Source: Sinorhizobium medicae
Lineage (GTDB): Bacteria; Pseudomonadota; Alphaproteobacteria; Rhizobiales; Rhizobiaceae
Direction of reading: 5' to 3'
Assembly (NCBI RefSeq): GCF_007827695.1
Contig: NZ_VITA01000024.1
Span: 1-64,000 of the forward strand
Length of the DNA: 64,000 nucleotides
Every line of letters begins with the position of its first letter. Within the stretch, counting starts at the first letter, position 1. The position numbers and the translations under genes were made by a program. The notes under the pieces were generated by a model. It ran no database searches, was not told the origin of the DNA, and saw only the letters and a list, made by a program, of their open reading frames with translations. Shown piece by piece: positions 29,130 to 38,406 of this stretch.

Positions 29130-29944
29130 CACTTCAGCCCCAGGGCGCCGCGCACCGCCGGCATGGAGGTGATCGCGTAGACAGCGAAACCGACGATGAC
29201 GACGAGGATGGCGATCTGCACCCGCCAGTCGAGCACGACGAGGTTCAGTTCTTTCAGCCCAGTCACGATCGTGCCGCCGGCCGTCAGCAGCCATGTCCAG
29301 AACCGGCCGGACTTGCGCACCGGCTTCGCTTTCGGCTTCGGACCGGGCGAAGGCACGGGACGAGCTTCCGGCTCCTCTACCGGTTCGTGCGGCCGGCGCG
29401 CTACGTCAAGCACCTCGTTCAGCACCGCCTCGACCTTCTCCGGCCTCACCAGCGCCTTGTTGAGCCCGTCGCCGGCATAATAAGACTGCCCGCGTTTCAA
29501 AACCCGATGCGCCCCCTTGCACGAAACCAGCACCGGAAAGGAGGCCCATTCCTTCGCCAGGTTTTCTGCGAACTGGACGAGGCTGATCTTACCAACGATG
29601 TACTCCGGGTAGCGGCGCCGCACGAGCAGCTTGTAGGCGAGCCGGTCCTGCAGATCGGGCGTGAAGACATCTTTTCCGCTGATCGACGTGACCTGCTTCG
29701 CAAGATCGATCAGCGTAGCCCGCATGAACTGATAGCCGCCGGCCGCGCTGGAGCCGAACCGCTTGGACCACTTCGCCTGCGCATCGACGATCTCACCATA
29801 GGTCATGGTCGTCAGCGGCTGCGGCAGCTTGGCCTGGTTATGGCCGTAGATCACGTCATAGGACGCGCGGTCGCTCCGCCCGACTTCCGTTTCACGGATG
29901 AAGTCGAGCAGGATCGCCGCGCCGGGGGGCACGGTTCTATCCAT
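29129..29944 (-). CDS. Phage endolysin (lysozyme-like muramidase) with C-terminal membrane helices
   Basis: A 271-residue protein. The N-terminal 150 residues (FIRETEVGRSD with a likely catalytic Glu, then SSAAGGYQFMRATLIDLA) resemble phage lysozyme-like glycosidases that act on peptidoglycan. A Pro/Lys-rich linker (about 180-200) leads to two hydrophobic segments near 208-228 and 240-258. It has no signal peptide. It opens the lysis cassette. Confidence 0.8.
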   Translation of the reverse strand: MDRTVPPGAAILLDFIRETEVGRSDRASYDVIYGHNQAKLPQPLTTMTYGEIVDAQAKWSKRFGSSAAGGYQFMRATLIDLAKQVTSISGKDVFTPDLQDRLAYKLLVRRRYPEYIVGKISLVQFAENLAKEWASFPVLVSCKGAHRVLKRGQSYYAGDGLNKALVRPEKVEAVLNEVLDVARRPHEPVEEPEARPVPSPGPKPKAKPVRKSGRFWTWLLTAGGTIVTGLKELNLVVLDWRVQIAILVVIVGFAVYAITSMPAVRGALGLK

Positions 29945-30075
29945 CTGATTTTTCCTTTGGGTTTGGGATTTAAGCCCGTCTTAGCGGGAATGCGGGAATT
30001 CACTCGACCAGCAACGGAAACCGTGCCCATATGGTTGAGCCGGGGCCGTCGGTCGGATCATAAAGGGCAAGCACA

Positions 30076-30249
30076 ATGTCTTACGAGTGGGACCCCAAGC
30101 GAGCTCATCGGAAGAGCGTGATCAGGTTCCTCGCCGCGCTAGCCGTGCCAGCCATATTGCTCAGTTCAGCGATTGCCGTCGCCGAATGGGCGAGAGACCC
30201 AACCGCTACAACTGCGGCGGCCACTGAAAGGCCGGCAGCTCGGCCATGA
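30076..30249 (+). CDS. 57-residue single-TM protein on the opposite strand of the late operon
   Basis: ATG at 30076, AAGGG 8-9 bases upstream. The protein starts MSYEWDPKRAHRKSVIRF, then has a TM helix (ALAVPAILLSSAIAVAE) and a short Ala/Thr-rich tail. It runs against the late genes and overlaps the 3' end of the convergent minus-strand gene by 44 bases. It looks like a small accessory (moron-like) gene with its own promoter. Function unknown. Confidence 0.55.
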   Translation: MSYEWDPKRAHRKSVIRFLAALAVPAILLSSAIAVAEWARDPTATTAAATERPAARP

Positions 30250-30544
30250 ACTCTTCGGCGCTGGGCTGCGCTCGCTCGCCGGCGAGCACCTTCACCAGCT
30301 CGGCCGTGGAATAGGTCCACACCGCCGATCGCCAGGCGAAAAGCGCCTCGCCTTCGGCCGAGAACTGCGGGTTCGGATCGCCGCGATAGGTGATGGCGGT
30401 CTGGATGCCATCATATTGCCGCTCGCGCGCTTTGGTATCGAGATGCGCCTGGATGGCGGCCGAGTATTGCGCCTGCAGTGCCGCGCGCGCCTCTACCGCC
30501 TTCTGCTCGGCCGTGACAACCTTCGATAGGTCAACCGTCCACAT
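30206..30544 (-). CDS. Small phage protein downstream of the tail fibre genes
   Basis: A 112-residue protein; MWTVDLSKVVTAEQKAVEAR opens a helical N-terminal half, and the rest is mixed. The start overlaps the previous gene by 14 bases. Its place after the fibre genes suggests a tail fibre assembly or accessory protein. No family could be named. Confidence 0.6.
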   Translation of the reverse strand: MWTVDLSKVVTAEQKAVEARAALQAQYSAAIQAHLDTKARERQYDGIQTAITYRGDPNPQFSAEGEALFAWRSAVWTYSTAELVKVLAGERAQPSAEEFMAELPAFQWPPQL

Positions 30545-30878
30545 CGGCGGGCTCCTCTTCAGCAGGATCAGGGATCGACGGCTGCGGATCGGCCGGCAAT
30601 GCAATCACCCCGTCGGGCGGGTCGATGAGTGGCGGAGGAAATGCAACGGCCTGAGAAGGGCCCGGTCCGTGCGGCAGGATGAGCGTCAGGTGAAGCTCGC
30701 CGGCGATCCGTTCGACGGGGCCGACAAGCCATTCACAAGGAACCTCGCCGGCGGGGATCGTGGCGCCGTCCGGCAAGGTCGAGAAGTCGAATGGCACACC
30801 GTTGATCGTGAAAACGTCGCCTGCCCTGGTGACCGTCAGGAGGTCATCGCGGCGTTGGGGAGAGAACTTGATTTGCAT
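30531..30878 (-). CDS. Small phage protein, tail fibre region
   Basis: A 115-residue protein starting MQIKFSPQRRDDLLTVTRAG, predicted beta-rich, with a Pro/Asp-rich acidic tail (PADPQPSIPDPAEEEP). Its ATG overlaps the stop of the fibre gene (TAATG at 30876-30880), so it is translationally coupled. Probably a fibre accessory protein; unassigned. Confidence 0.6.
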   Translation of the reverse strand: MQIKFSPQRRDDLLTVTRAGDVFTINGVPFDFSTLPDGATIPAGEVPCEWLVGPVERIAGELHLTLILPHGPGPSQAVAFPPPLIDPPDGVIALPADPQPSIPDPAEEEPADVDG

Positions 30879-31978
30879 TAAAACCACCTTCCAAGGGCAC
30901 CAAATCGGATCGTGTCGCTGGTGCGAGAGGCATAGGCGTAGGCCGACCCCACCCACGAACCGAAAGCAGTTCTGGGGTTCACCCAGGCGTTAATTGTCGT
31001 CGTCACGTGACCGAACCCTACCGGCTGAATTCCGGTGAAAAGCACCGGCATCGGCGCACTCACGGCATTGGAATAAAAAACGTTGCCAGCAGCCTGGGTC
31101 ATTGCGACGGGAAGTTCCGGTGACGTGCAAATCATGGTGCCGTCGGCAAATTTGACGTACTCCCCATTGGCATTGCTGCCCCGTTCAATGACGGCGCCAG
31201 CAGGAAAGCCCGCGGAGTTTGATACGGTCCCGACAACGGGTAGCTCGACAATCGTCCAGTCCGTCCAGCTTGTGCCGCCGTTGACGGTGTTCCTTCTGAA
31301 GACCTGGTTGTTGTCTCGGTAGAAATATTGAAACACGGCGTTGGCGCTTCGCTGGAGAACCACGAGCGTGCCTGTCGTGGCTACCGAGGCAGCTCCGGCA
31401 TAGGTGTTGGCCCAGTTCCCCGAGAGTGTGTAAACGCCGGCAACGGTGATCGTGTTGAGGTCGCCATCGACCAATCCGACATCACTGTTCGCAGGGGATC
31501 GAACGGAGCCGCCCCATACAGGACCAAGCTTCAGAAGGGCGTCGAGCACGGTCGTCGACGAAAGCAGGTCGCGCCCCTTTGCCTTGATGTCCGCCAGCGC
31601 GCCCGAGTTTGCACCGGTGAAGTAGGCGAACTTGTCCGCCGCGGGGTCGAGCCCGGCTAGCGCAGCCAGCGCCGCATTGTCGAGCCGCTGGATATAGGTC
31701 GAGAGCGCCTGGGCGTTGACGGTCTGCTGCTGCAGGTAGGCCGTGTCGCGGACAATCCAGTAGCCCTGCCCGGCCGCCGTGGTGCCGCGCCAGGGCTTGG
31801 CCAGCGTCAGCTGCGTGTTGCTGTCGACCGAGAGGATCGGGACCGGGTTGCCGTTGCTGCTGTCAAGGCCGAAGAACCCGCCGGCAATCAGTGCCGTTTG
31901 CCAGGCGGTTCCGGAGCCGGTGACAACGGCACTGCCGGCGGTCACGGAAACCGTGCCCGTTACATAGGGTATCGTCAT
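30878..31978 (-). CDS. Tail fibre-like protein
   Basis: A 366-residue protein with an N-terminal beta-sandwich-like module (VTGTVSVTAGSAVVTGSGTAW, the Gly/Thr/Val-rich repeat seen in phage fibre N-termini). A middle helical region leads to a C-terminal receptor-facing part (WTDWTIVE, FADGTMICTSPELP, FGALGRWF). The start at 31978 is chosen; the open frame continues to 32143 in low-quality sequence. Expected to bind the host surface. Confidence 0.75.
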   Translation of the reverse strand: MTIPYVTGTVSVTAGSAVVTGSGTAWQTALIAGGFFGLDSSNGNPVPILSVDSNTQLTLAKPWRGTTAAGQGYWIVRDTAYLQQQTVNAQALSTYIQRLDNAALAALAGLDPAADKFAYFTGANSGALADIKAKGRDLLSSTTVLDALLKLGPVWGGSVRSPANSDVGLVDGDLNTITVAGVYTLSGNWANTYAGAASVATTGTLVVLQRSANAVFQYFYRDNNQVFRRNTVNGGTSWTDWTIVELPVVGTVSNSAGFPAGAVIERGSNANGEYVKFADGTMICTSPELPVAMTQAAGNVFYSNAVSAPMPVLFTGIQPVGFGHVTTTINAWVNPRTAFGSWVGSAYAYASRTSDTIRFGALGRWF

Positions 31979-31989
31979 GTCAGGAGTTC

Positions 31990-33504
31990 CTAAGCTGGGA
32001 TGCCGAGAATGTAGTAGCGGATGCCGAGCACGTGATCGGCGCCTTCCGTGCGCCACGTGCCTGGATCGTCTGCATCGTTGTAATAGTCGCCGGGCTGCCC
32101 GCGATTGGTGACAAACGTGGCGCTTGTCTGTGTGAGCCGGCAATGGGAACTATCACCACACTCAAAATTGCTGTTGGTCGAATAGACGCGTTGCCGAACG
32201 GTCGGAAGCTTGATCGATTCGGTCCAACTCCCAACGTTCGTTTCAGACCCCGCCCCGTGCTTGGTCATGTATTTGACCATAGGGAACATGCCGGAAGCGT
32301 CAAAGTTGATGACCGTTTGGAGCGGGCTTCCTACCGCAACACTGAAATAGCCTTCCGCAATGATTTGCACGCAAGGCCAGCGCGTATCGATGATGATATC
32401 CGCCCATGATGGCGGGTTGGCGGAACCGGGGCGCAAGAACTGCACAACGTCCTGCCCCCCTTCCGTGAATTCCCTTAGCACCCGGTTACTGCCGTTCGTC
32501 GGCGGGTCTCCTGCGTCAAGGTAGAGCATGAACCGGGCGCGCATCGTATCGGACGAATTGAAATAAATTCGCGAGCCGCTGAACCAATAATCCGCACCCA
32601 GGCCGTTGCTCATGTTCGGATTGAACGGGTAATAGATCGTTGATCCCTCGTAAAAATGAACATCAAGGGCGATGTTTCCCGGCAGCGTGATGCCGGTCTC
32701 ATAGAAGGATTCACCGGCAGGAATTGCGATATCCGCGGCGGCAATGACCTTCACGGGCACACGGCGGCTGTCAAAAGAAACTTGCCATTCATTCGCCGTC
32801 TCCGCGTTGTAGCCGGGCTTTGCGATTATCATCTTATCGGATCGCAGAATGACGTTCTTAGATCCATTTGGCGCCAAGGGCGGCGCTTCCAGCGACGGGT
32901 CTTCGTTGCCGGGGAGGTTCCACACGATCAACCGCTTGTCTCGCGACAAGAAGCGGTTGTATGCATCGTCATTCGTTGACGTGGTGATTTTGGCGTAAGT
33001 ACCGTGGGGGAAAGCACCCCACTGACTGACACTGCCACTAAAGTTTTTCACCCACGGGGCCTGATACCAGTTCCCCATAAAGAAATAGCCGCCCTGGTCG
33101 TTATAGTATTTCCCTGAATAGCGGCGCTGAATTCGCTGCTGGTTGAAACGCCCGGTGTTCGTCCGTGTGGCTTTCACGTCAAACAGGGGCATGTTGTATT
33201 TGCATTTGGGGAACGCGGAATTACGGAACAGCCATGTCGACTCCCCGCCGCCTGATCCTTCCATCTTCTGATAGTTGGACGCGTTCGACCCTGCCGGGTA
33301 ATAATGGTATTGGACACTTCCCCCAGAGCTAATTTGATTGATCCGCTCGATATGCGCAATCGACGCGTTCAGAGCGTATTTCGAGTTATAGAGGAACTTC
33401 GACCGCTGACTGTCCGGCGTGGTTCGCGGATCGTCGGCGTCATTCTTCATGATCTTGATGCAGCCGGCGCCGGTCGAGTCGACGCCAATCATTGTCCTGG
33501 TCAT
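31990..33504 (-). CDS. Large phage structural protein, tail fibre or tip region
   Basis: A 504-residue protein between the two fibre-type genes. It is beta-rich with many aromatic and Asn/Ser/Thr residues (YNSKYALNASIAH, GGYFFMGNWYQAPW), typical of surface-exposed phage proteins. Its start overlaps the stop of the short gene upstream (33504). No family was recognised; the placement supports a role in adsorption. Confidence 0.65.
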   Translation of the reverse strand: MTRTMIGVDSTGAGCIKIMKNDADDPRTTPDSQRSKFLYNSKYALNASIAHIERINQISSGGSVQYHYYPAGSNASNYQKMEGSGGGESTWLFRNSAFPKCKYNMPLFDVKATRTNTGRFNQQRIQRRYSGKYYNDQGGYFFMGNWYQAPWVKNFSGSVSQWGAFPHGTYAKITTSTNDDAYNRFLSRDKRLIVWNLPGNEDPSLEAPPLAPNGSKNVILRSDKMIIAKPGYNAETANEWQVSFDSRRVPVKVIAAADIAIPAGESFYETGITLPGNIALDVHFYEGSTIYYPFNPNMSNGLGADYWFSGSRIYFNSSDTMRARFMLYLDAGDPPTNGSNRVLREFTEGGQDVVQFLRPGSANPPSWADIIIDTRWPCVQIIAEGYFSVAVGSPLQTVINFDASGMFPMVKYMTKHGAGSETNVGSWTESIKLPTVRQRVYSTNSNFECGDSSHCRLTQTSATFVTNRGQPGDYYNDADDPGTWRTEGADHVLGIRYYILGIPA

Positions 33505-33728
33505 CAGCTGAAGATCTCGATCGTGCCGCTGTTGAGATCGATCTTCATTTTGCCGCTACGGGCTCGCAGCCGGCCGGCGTCGGACGTGCCGATGTCGGCG
33601 GTGGCGGGCCTCACAACGCCATCCTTGAAGACTAGCGGGCTCCGTTCGGACGCCGGCACGACCGCACTGGTGGCCGCTGGAACAAAAGGCGCACTGATGA
33701 GCGCCAGTAGGAAAGACCTGCGTTTCAT
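33504..33728 (-). CDS. 74-residue duplicate of the J protein C-terminus behind a signal-like sequence
   Basis: MKRRSFLLALISAPFVPAAT is a signal-like, Tat-like N-terminus. The remaining 45 residues match the last 45 of the tail tip protein just upstream: PLVFxxG..., a central AxIGTxxAG and a shared end GKMKIDLNxGTIEIFS. It therefore looks like a partial tandem duplication of that gene's 3' end fused to a new start. Whether it is exported is open. Confidence 0.65.
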   Translation of the reverse strand: MKRRSFLLALISAPFVPAATSAVVPASERSPLVFKDGVVRPATADIGTSDAGRLRARSGKMKIDLNSGTIEIFS

Positions 33729-33743
33729 GATTGAACCCTCTTT

Positions 33744-36401
33744 TTAGCTAAAGATCTCGATCGTGCCGTTGTTGAGGTCGATTTTCATTTTGCCGTTCAG
33801 CGACTGAAGAAGACCGGCATTGACCGTGCCGATGTTGGCAACGGCCAGCTTCAGCTCGCCGTTTTCGAAGACGAGCGGGTAATGGCGGCTGTTGCCTGAC
33901 GTGACGAGGAACTGATCTGCCTGCACGGCCATGCGCGACTTCTGCACACCGCCTTCGGTGTAAAGCTCGACATAAAAGCCCGACACCTTGAAGCTCTGGT
34001 TGGTCCCGGCCCGCAGCAGCACGGAGAAACGGGCGTCAACGCCGGTCGGCGCCGCGACCGCCTCGAACTTCACCAGTCCTTGTGCGAACCGGCCGTTGAA
34101 ATCAGCGCTCACGCCGCTGATGCTGCTCGCAAGCGCCCCGTCGCCGTCTGCGCGAGCGGTCTCCTCGGCGATCAAGCGGGCGAGGTTGCCATCGACGTCG
34201 GCGTCGAGTGTCGTGATCGAGCTTGCGAGGGCGCTGTCCGTCGTTGCGCGCACGGTCTCCTCGGTGATCAGCCGCGCATTTGTAGTGCCGAGGCTAGCCT
34301 GCAGGTACGTGAGCAACTGCGCCATCGCCTCGTTCTCGGAGACGCGCACTCGCCGCTCTTCGGTGATCTGCGCCAGCGCGTCACCTATGGTGGCAACGAT
34401 CTGCTGGCGCTCGATCTGTCCGACAGCACCCTCAAGTGAGAAAGCATCCAGCAGCTCGACCAGGCGCGGCCGGAAGAATTCGTCCATCTCCTGCTGCAGT
34501 TCCTTGAAGCGGTTCAGCGCATCGTCCTGCAGCTGTTGCAAGCCGGTCAGCAGCGTCTGCAAGCCGGTCGGCTGCGCCGTCGTCATCCAGGGCGTGAAGG
34601 TGCGCAGCCGGTCGGGCACAGTCGTGATCGTCGCCCGGGCATTGTAGACCTTACCGGAGACGACGTTCTTCGTGGTGCGGAAGCTGCCGTCCTCGGGTGA
34701 GGTGCACTGATCCTCGAAGATCTCTGTCGTGCCCTCGATCTGATAGACGAAGCGGACGGCGGTGATTGTCGGATCATCCGGCGGGGTCCAGGTGAACAGC
34801 AGCGCCGGCGTGTCATAGCCCTGCGCGCCGTTGATCATGCCGACGACAACATTGAAGTTCTGCACGGTCGAGAGCAGCGACGGATTGATCGGCGGCGTCG
34901 GCGGCACCACAATCGGGCCGGACTCGATGCCGTCGTCGTCATAGATCGCCGCACTGGTCTCGGAGAGCACCAGGGTGATGCGCAGCCGCTCGTCCGCCCG
35001 CCATTCACTGATCAGCCAGGTCTTGCCACGCCAGGTGATCCACTCGCCTTCCTGCACCGCCAGACCAAAGCGACGGCTGACGGGAACCGTCGCCTTGCCG
35101 CCCATGCGGTTCTGCCGGTAGCGGATGTTGAGCAGATACTGCGCAATGTCCGGATCGGTCACCTGCAGGAAATCGATGCTCGTCTGCCGGTTGCGGCCGT
35201 CGGCGGCGATGTCCGCATTCACATAGACCGGCTTCAGGCTCTCCGGGTTCCACATCGATTCGATCGAGGTGAACTGGCCGGAAAGGTGATTGAAGCGCTC
35301 GAAGGCCGACGGCCGGAACTGAACGTCCTTGGCGCGGTCAATCGGGATGTCGGCTGCAGTCAGATCCTTGACCGGGATCTGCGGTGCACCGGGAATGACG
35401 CCAGAAAGGCCGCGGCGATTGAGGCCATAGCCGGCCATCGCGTCATCGAACTGCTTCAGCACCTCTGTATGATCGTCGTCACCGCTGACGAAAAGCGAGC
35501 ACTCATAGGTCTTCTTGCCGTTCGCCCGCAGCGTGTCGCAGACGTTCATCGCCACGAAATAGGTGGCAAGATCGATCTGGCCGAGGCTCTTGCCCTCGCC
35601 GATCAGCGTGCGGCCGGAGACAAGTGCACGAAGGCCCAGCTGGTAGTTCAGCCGGTGAACGGCCGGGTTCTTCGTGTGCACCCAGGTTGAGGGCGTGTTG
35701 AGGCGCTGCGGTCCGGAACCGCCGGCGACCGTGGAGTCCTTGCGCGGGTCGTATTCGCGCAAGCCGCGCAGCACGAAATCGATGTCCGGCTTGCCCTTGC
35801 CGGCGTCACGGAAGAACTCGAGATGGTAGTAGCGCTCGACGACGACATAGCACATGCCCGAGAGCTTGCTCGTCGCCTTCCACTTGTTGCCGAGGTTGGC
35901 CGTGACATCGACGAGACGCTGGTCGACGCCCTGCCCCGGCCGGCCGTCGTAGAAGCGGATCGAGATCGCGCTGTTGCCGTCGCCGTCGATGAAGCCCTGC
36001 ACGCCGTAGCGCGCGACCTCGTTGCCGATCGTCGCCTGCGCCACGAGATTGTATTTCTCGCCGTACATGTAGACGTACGGCTCCAGCCCGTCACACCAGC
36101 CGTTGGCGAGGATGAAGACCTCTGCATTGCGCTTGTTGCCCTTGTCCCACTTGGCATAGAAGGCGCGCTGTCCCTTGGTCTTGCCAACGCCGTAGAGGGT
36201 TCCGACCGGCACGTCGCCGCCAAACTGGATTTCGCCCTGGACGGCCGTGTGCTTCTGCTTGCCCTGTTTCTGCTGGGTGAGCTTGCCCACGGCAAACTTG
36301 GCGCCGAAGGCGAGCGCGCCGCCGATCAGGCTGGTGGCAAGCGCAGAGCCGCCGAACAGCGCGCCGGCGATCGCCGTGGCGATACCTGTAAAGATTGCCA
36401 T
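33744..36401 (-). CDS. Tail tip/host specificity protein (lambda J-like)
   Basis: An 885-residue protein. A hydrophobic Gly/Ala-rich N-terminus (residues 1-45) is followed by a domain similar to the J/TipJ baseplate hub region (VPVGTLYGVGKTKGQRAFYA, WVHTKNPAVHRLNYQLGLRA). A fibronectin-type-III-like segment (about 515-610), a coiled coil (TGLQQLQDDALNRFKELQQE) and a DUF1983-type C-terminus with repeated LI.EE(T)VRA.. units end it. It determines adsorption specificity and triggers DNA release. Confidence 0.85.
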   Translation of the reverse strand: MAIFTGIATAIAGALFGGSALATSLIGGALAFGAKFAVGKLTQQKQGKQKHTAVQGEIQFGGDVPVGTLYGVGKTKGQRAFYAKWDKGNKRNAEVFILANGWCDGLEPYVYMYGEKYNLVAQATIGNEVARYGVQGFIDGDGNSAISIRFYDGRPGQGVDQRLVDVTANLGNKWKATSKLSGMCYVVVERYYHLEFFRDAGKGKPDIDFVLRGLREYDPRKDSTVAGGSGPQRLNTPSTWVHTKNPAVHRLNYQLGLRALVSGRTLIGEGKSLGQIDLATYFVAMNVCDTLRANGKKTYECSLFVSGDDDHTEVLKQFDDAMAGYGLNRRGLSGVIPGAPQIPVKDLTAADIPIDRAKDVQFRPSAFERFNHLSGQFTSIESMWNPESLKPVYVNADIAADGRNRQTSIDFLQVTDPDIAQYLLNIRYRQNRMGGKATVPVSRRFGLAVQEGEWITWRGKTWLISEWRADERLRITLVLSETSAAIYDDDGIESGPIVVPPTPPINPSLLSTVQNFNVVVGMINGAQGYDTPALLFTWTPPDDPTITAVRFVYQIEGTTEIFEDQCTSPEDGSFRTTKNVVSGKVYNARATITTVPDRLRTFTPWMTTAQPTGLQTLLTGLQQLQDDALNRFKELQQEMDEFFRPRLVELLDAFSLEGAVGQIERQQIVATIGDALAQITEERRVRVSENEAMAQLLTYLQASLGTTNARLITEETVRATTDSALASSITTLDADVDGNLARLIAEETARADGDGALASSISGVSADFNGRFAQGLVKFEAVAAPTGVDARFSVLLRAGTNQSFKVSGFYVELYTEGGVQKSRMAVQADQFLVTSGNSRHYPLVFENGELKLAVANIGTVNAGLLQSLNGKMKIDLNNGTIEIFS

Positions 36402-36407
36402 GATGGA

Positions 36408-36812
36408 TTATCCGAGATGAAAGGCTGCGACGACGTCGGCGAGGCCTTTATCGCTGCGGCCGCGCTCGGTCTTGGTGACGAAACGGGCGCCGAGGCAGAC
36501 GCCGACATGCTCGGCGCCGTCTGAGAGGCGCAGGATGACGAGATCGCCGAGGCGCGCTTCCGCCCCGCCCTTCGGCTGCTGGCCGAGCTCGGCCGCGAAG
36601 AAGCTCACCAGCGACGTGTGCCCGCGCCGGCGCAGCGCCCGCTGCGCACCGGCAAGCGTGCGGTAGGCGCCACGGTACGTGTCGGCGATCGACGAACTGG
36701 TCAGCGCATCGACAAAGGCGCAGCCCAGCATGAAGCAATCGGCCGATCCATAGGCATAGGGTTTCGCAAGCTCACGCGCGAGCGTCGCTTCGACGATGCG
36801 GAAGCGGTTCAT
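36408..36812 (-). CDS. NlpC/P60-like tail assembly peptidase (lambda K position)
   Basis: A 134-residue protein with a Cys in YGSADCFMLGCAFVD near residue 26 and a His in GAEHVGVCLG near 104. This is the Cys/His arrangement of NlpC/P60-type papain-fold proteins (DUF6950-like). It lies directly upstream of the J-like gene, where lambda has K/I. It may trim peptidoglycan during DNA entry or act in tail assembly. Confidence 0.75.
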   Translation of the reverse strand: MNRFRIVEATLARELAKPYAYGSADCFMLGCAFVDALTSSSIADTYRGAYRTLAGAQRALRRRGHTSLVSFFAAELGQQPKGGAEARLGDLVILRLSDGAEHVGVCLGARFVTKTERGRSDKGLADVVAAFHLG

Positions 36813-37300
36813 GGAATGTCTCTGAGGTAGCGGTATGGAGGGCGGAGGCGGACCCGCTTTGTCCCCTAAGCGTTCCGTAGCCGTTCTATACTCTATGATT
36901 TAGACTAGGTTCAAATTCATGGAAGGATTCGGGTTTTGAATTCTGTAGGTGGCGCTTCTATGAAAAGGAGATAACGCGCCGAGCGCATTCAGCGCCATGG
37001 CAAGGAACTCTGGATCGCGTGCACGCGCGGCGCAGCTATCAATTATCCATTGGCAGGCCTAATGGCCGCGCTCTCCACGGTCTCCGCGAATCGATCACTC
37101 TCCTAGCAAAGGACAACGAAATGGTCTGCGAATACTTCCATTCCCTAAAGGCGTTGAAGCTGCCAGCCTCGCAACGGCAGGACGACACCGGTCCCTCAAC
37201 ACCAGCGGCTTGCCAAGTGGGCAAGTCTGACACGAAGGGGATCCGAGGCGAAGAAGCTCAGGCTCAAGACGGAGGCGCTGTACGAAAGACGCGGTCAGCT
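36813..37300. other. Stretch between the K-like gene and the omptin gene
   Basis: About 490 bases. The open frame in front of the omptin start has poor composition and no family match, so it is taken as untranslated. The AT-rich part near 36880-36960 is the likely promoter region for the omptin gene. Its AT content is clearly above that of the phage genes. Confidence 0.45.
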
Positions 37301-38242
37301 ATGAAGCGCGTCTCCATCAGATCCGTAGCGATCTCCTGTTTTCTGTACGGTGCCCCATCATTCGCCGCCGCAGACAACGCTCTGTTTTCCTCCGACGATG
37401 GCAACGTCGTCGTTTTCGGCGATATCGGCCTCGCCAACATAAAGGCGCAGGAATTTTTCTATGTCGGCGACCACAAGATCAGCCAGTTGAACTGGGAGAG
37501 TAAAGGAGTCACTCTTTTCACGGTTGGCGTCGACGGGCAGATCGACAACGACTGGAGCTTGAAGGGCAGCGTCAAAGTCGGCACCGGCGGCAATGGTCAC
37601 CTGGTTGACTACGACTGGACGATCATCGAGCGCGAAGACTGGAGCGACCGCTCAATCCACCCGCTTACCGAACTCGATCACTATGTCGCCGCAGCGATCG
37701 AGTTGGACCGGATCATCTACGGCAACGACACCAGCAGTATCGCGGTCGGCGCTGGTATGCGCTATACCGACGTCAAATGGACCGCCTATGGCGGGTCAGG
37801 CATCTCTACGAAGAAAACGTTCCGCGATAAACGTTGGGAATTGCTAGACTGGGAAAGAGGCGTAAGCTACCGGCAAAAAATTCCGGTGGGCTTCCTCAGC
37901 CTGAGCGGCGAACACGTCCTCGGCGATCTTACCATCAGCGGCGGCCTTCAGACCGGTCTGAGCTTCGGCATCAAGAGCATCGACGACCATTGGCTGCGCA
38001 ACCTGCGTTTTTCGGATGACATGTCTCCGGCACCGACAATCGGCGCCAATGTCGCCGTCAGCTATGCGGTGACGCCAGGTGCTTCGCTTTATCTGTCCGG
38101 TTCGTTCGAGCGGGTGTTTCACAGCCGCGGGGACAAGGAACGTCACAACTTCGCGACAGGCGAAATTGAATTCCGCAAGGATTATGCCGGGGCCACGTTC
38201 GAGGCAATGTCAGTCTCCTTCGGGCTAAAGGGCACGTTTTGA
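37301..38242 (+). CDS. Omptin-family outer-membrane protease
   Basis: A 313-residue protein with a signal peptide (cleavage near SFAAAD). Omptin features are clear: KISQLNWESKG, then LVDYDW, which matches the OmpT Asp83/Asp85 pair, WSDRSIHP, and SIDDHW, which matches Asp210/His212. It ends in an aromatic residue (KGTF), as outer-membrane beta-barrels do. Omptins cleave between basic residues and need lipopolysaccharide. The gene lies on the opposite strand in the tail module, so it is a lysogenic-conversion candidate. Confidence 0.88.
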   Translation: MKRVSIRSVAISCFLYGAPSFAAADNALFSSDDGNVVVFGDIGLANIKAQEFFYVGDHKISQLNWESKGVTLFTVGVDGQIDNDWSLKGSVKVGTGGNGHLVDYDWTIIEREDWSDRSIHPLTELDHYVAAAIELDRIIYGNDTSSIAVGAGMRYTDVKWTAYGGSGISTKKTFRDKRWELLDWERGVSYRQKIPVGFLSLSGEHVLGDLTISGGLQTGLSFGIKSIDDHWLRNLRFSDDMSPAPTIGANVAVSYAVTPGASLYLSGSFERVFHSRGDKERHNFATGEIEFRKDYAGATFEAMSVSFGLKGTF

Positions 38243-38368
38243 CGTGCCCGCGTTGCCGCTATCTTTATCAGAAGACCATCGCCGCGCTCTTGCCAGTCTG
38301 ACAATCCCGGACATAACAGCTCTGGAAAATACGATCGGGCCGATCGAAACCCTTCGTTTGGCGTAATC

Positions 38369-38406
38369 GTGGCGGACACTATGCTGGTGTGCATAGTGTC
38401 CGCCAC
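38369..38406. repeat. 16-6-16 inverted repeat beside the omptin gene, probable IS end
   Basis: Arms GTGGCGGACACTATGC (38369-38384) and GCATAGTGTCCGCCAC (38391-38406) are perfect complements. A third copy, GTGGACACTATGGCG, starts at 38413. Multiple copies of a short motif resemble the end of an IS21-like element. No transposase remains. It could alternatively terminate omptin transcription, but no U-tract follows. Confidence 0.5.

Noticed and set aside
31932..31960. Shared CGGAAACCGTGCCC stretch with 30016-30029 as an attachment or recombination site
   Set aside because: Only 14 bases match, within unrelated contexts, and nothing else supports a function.
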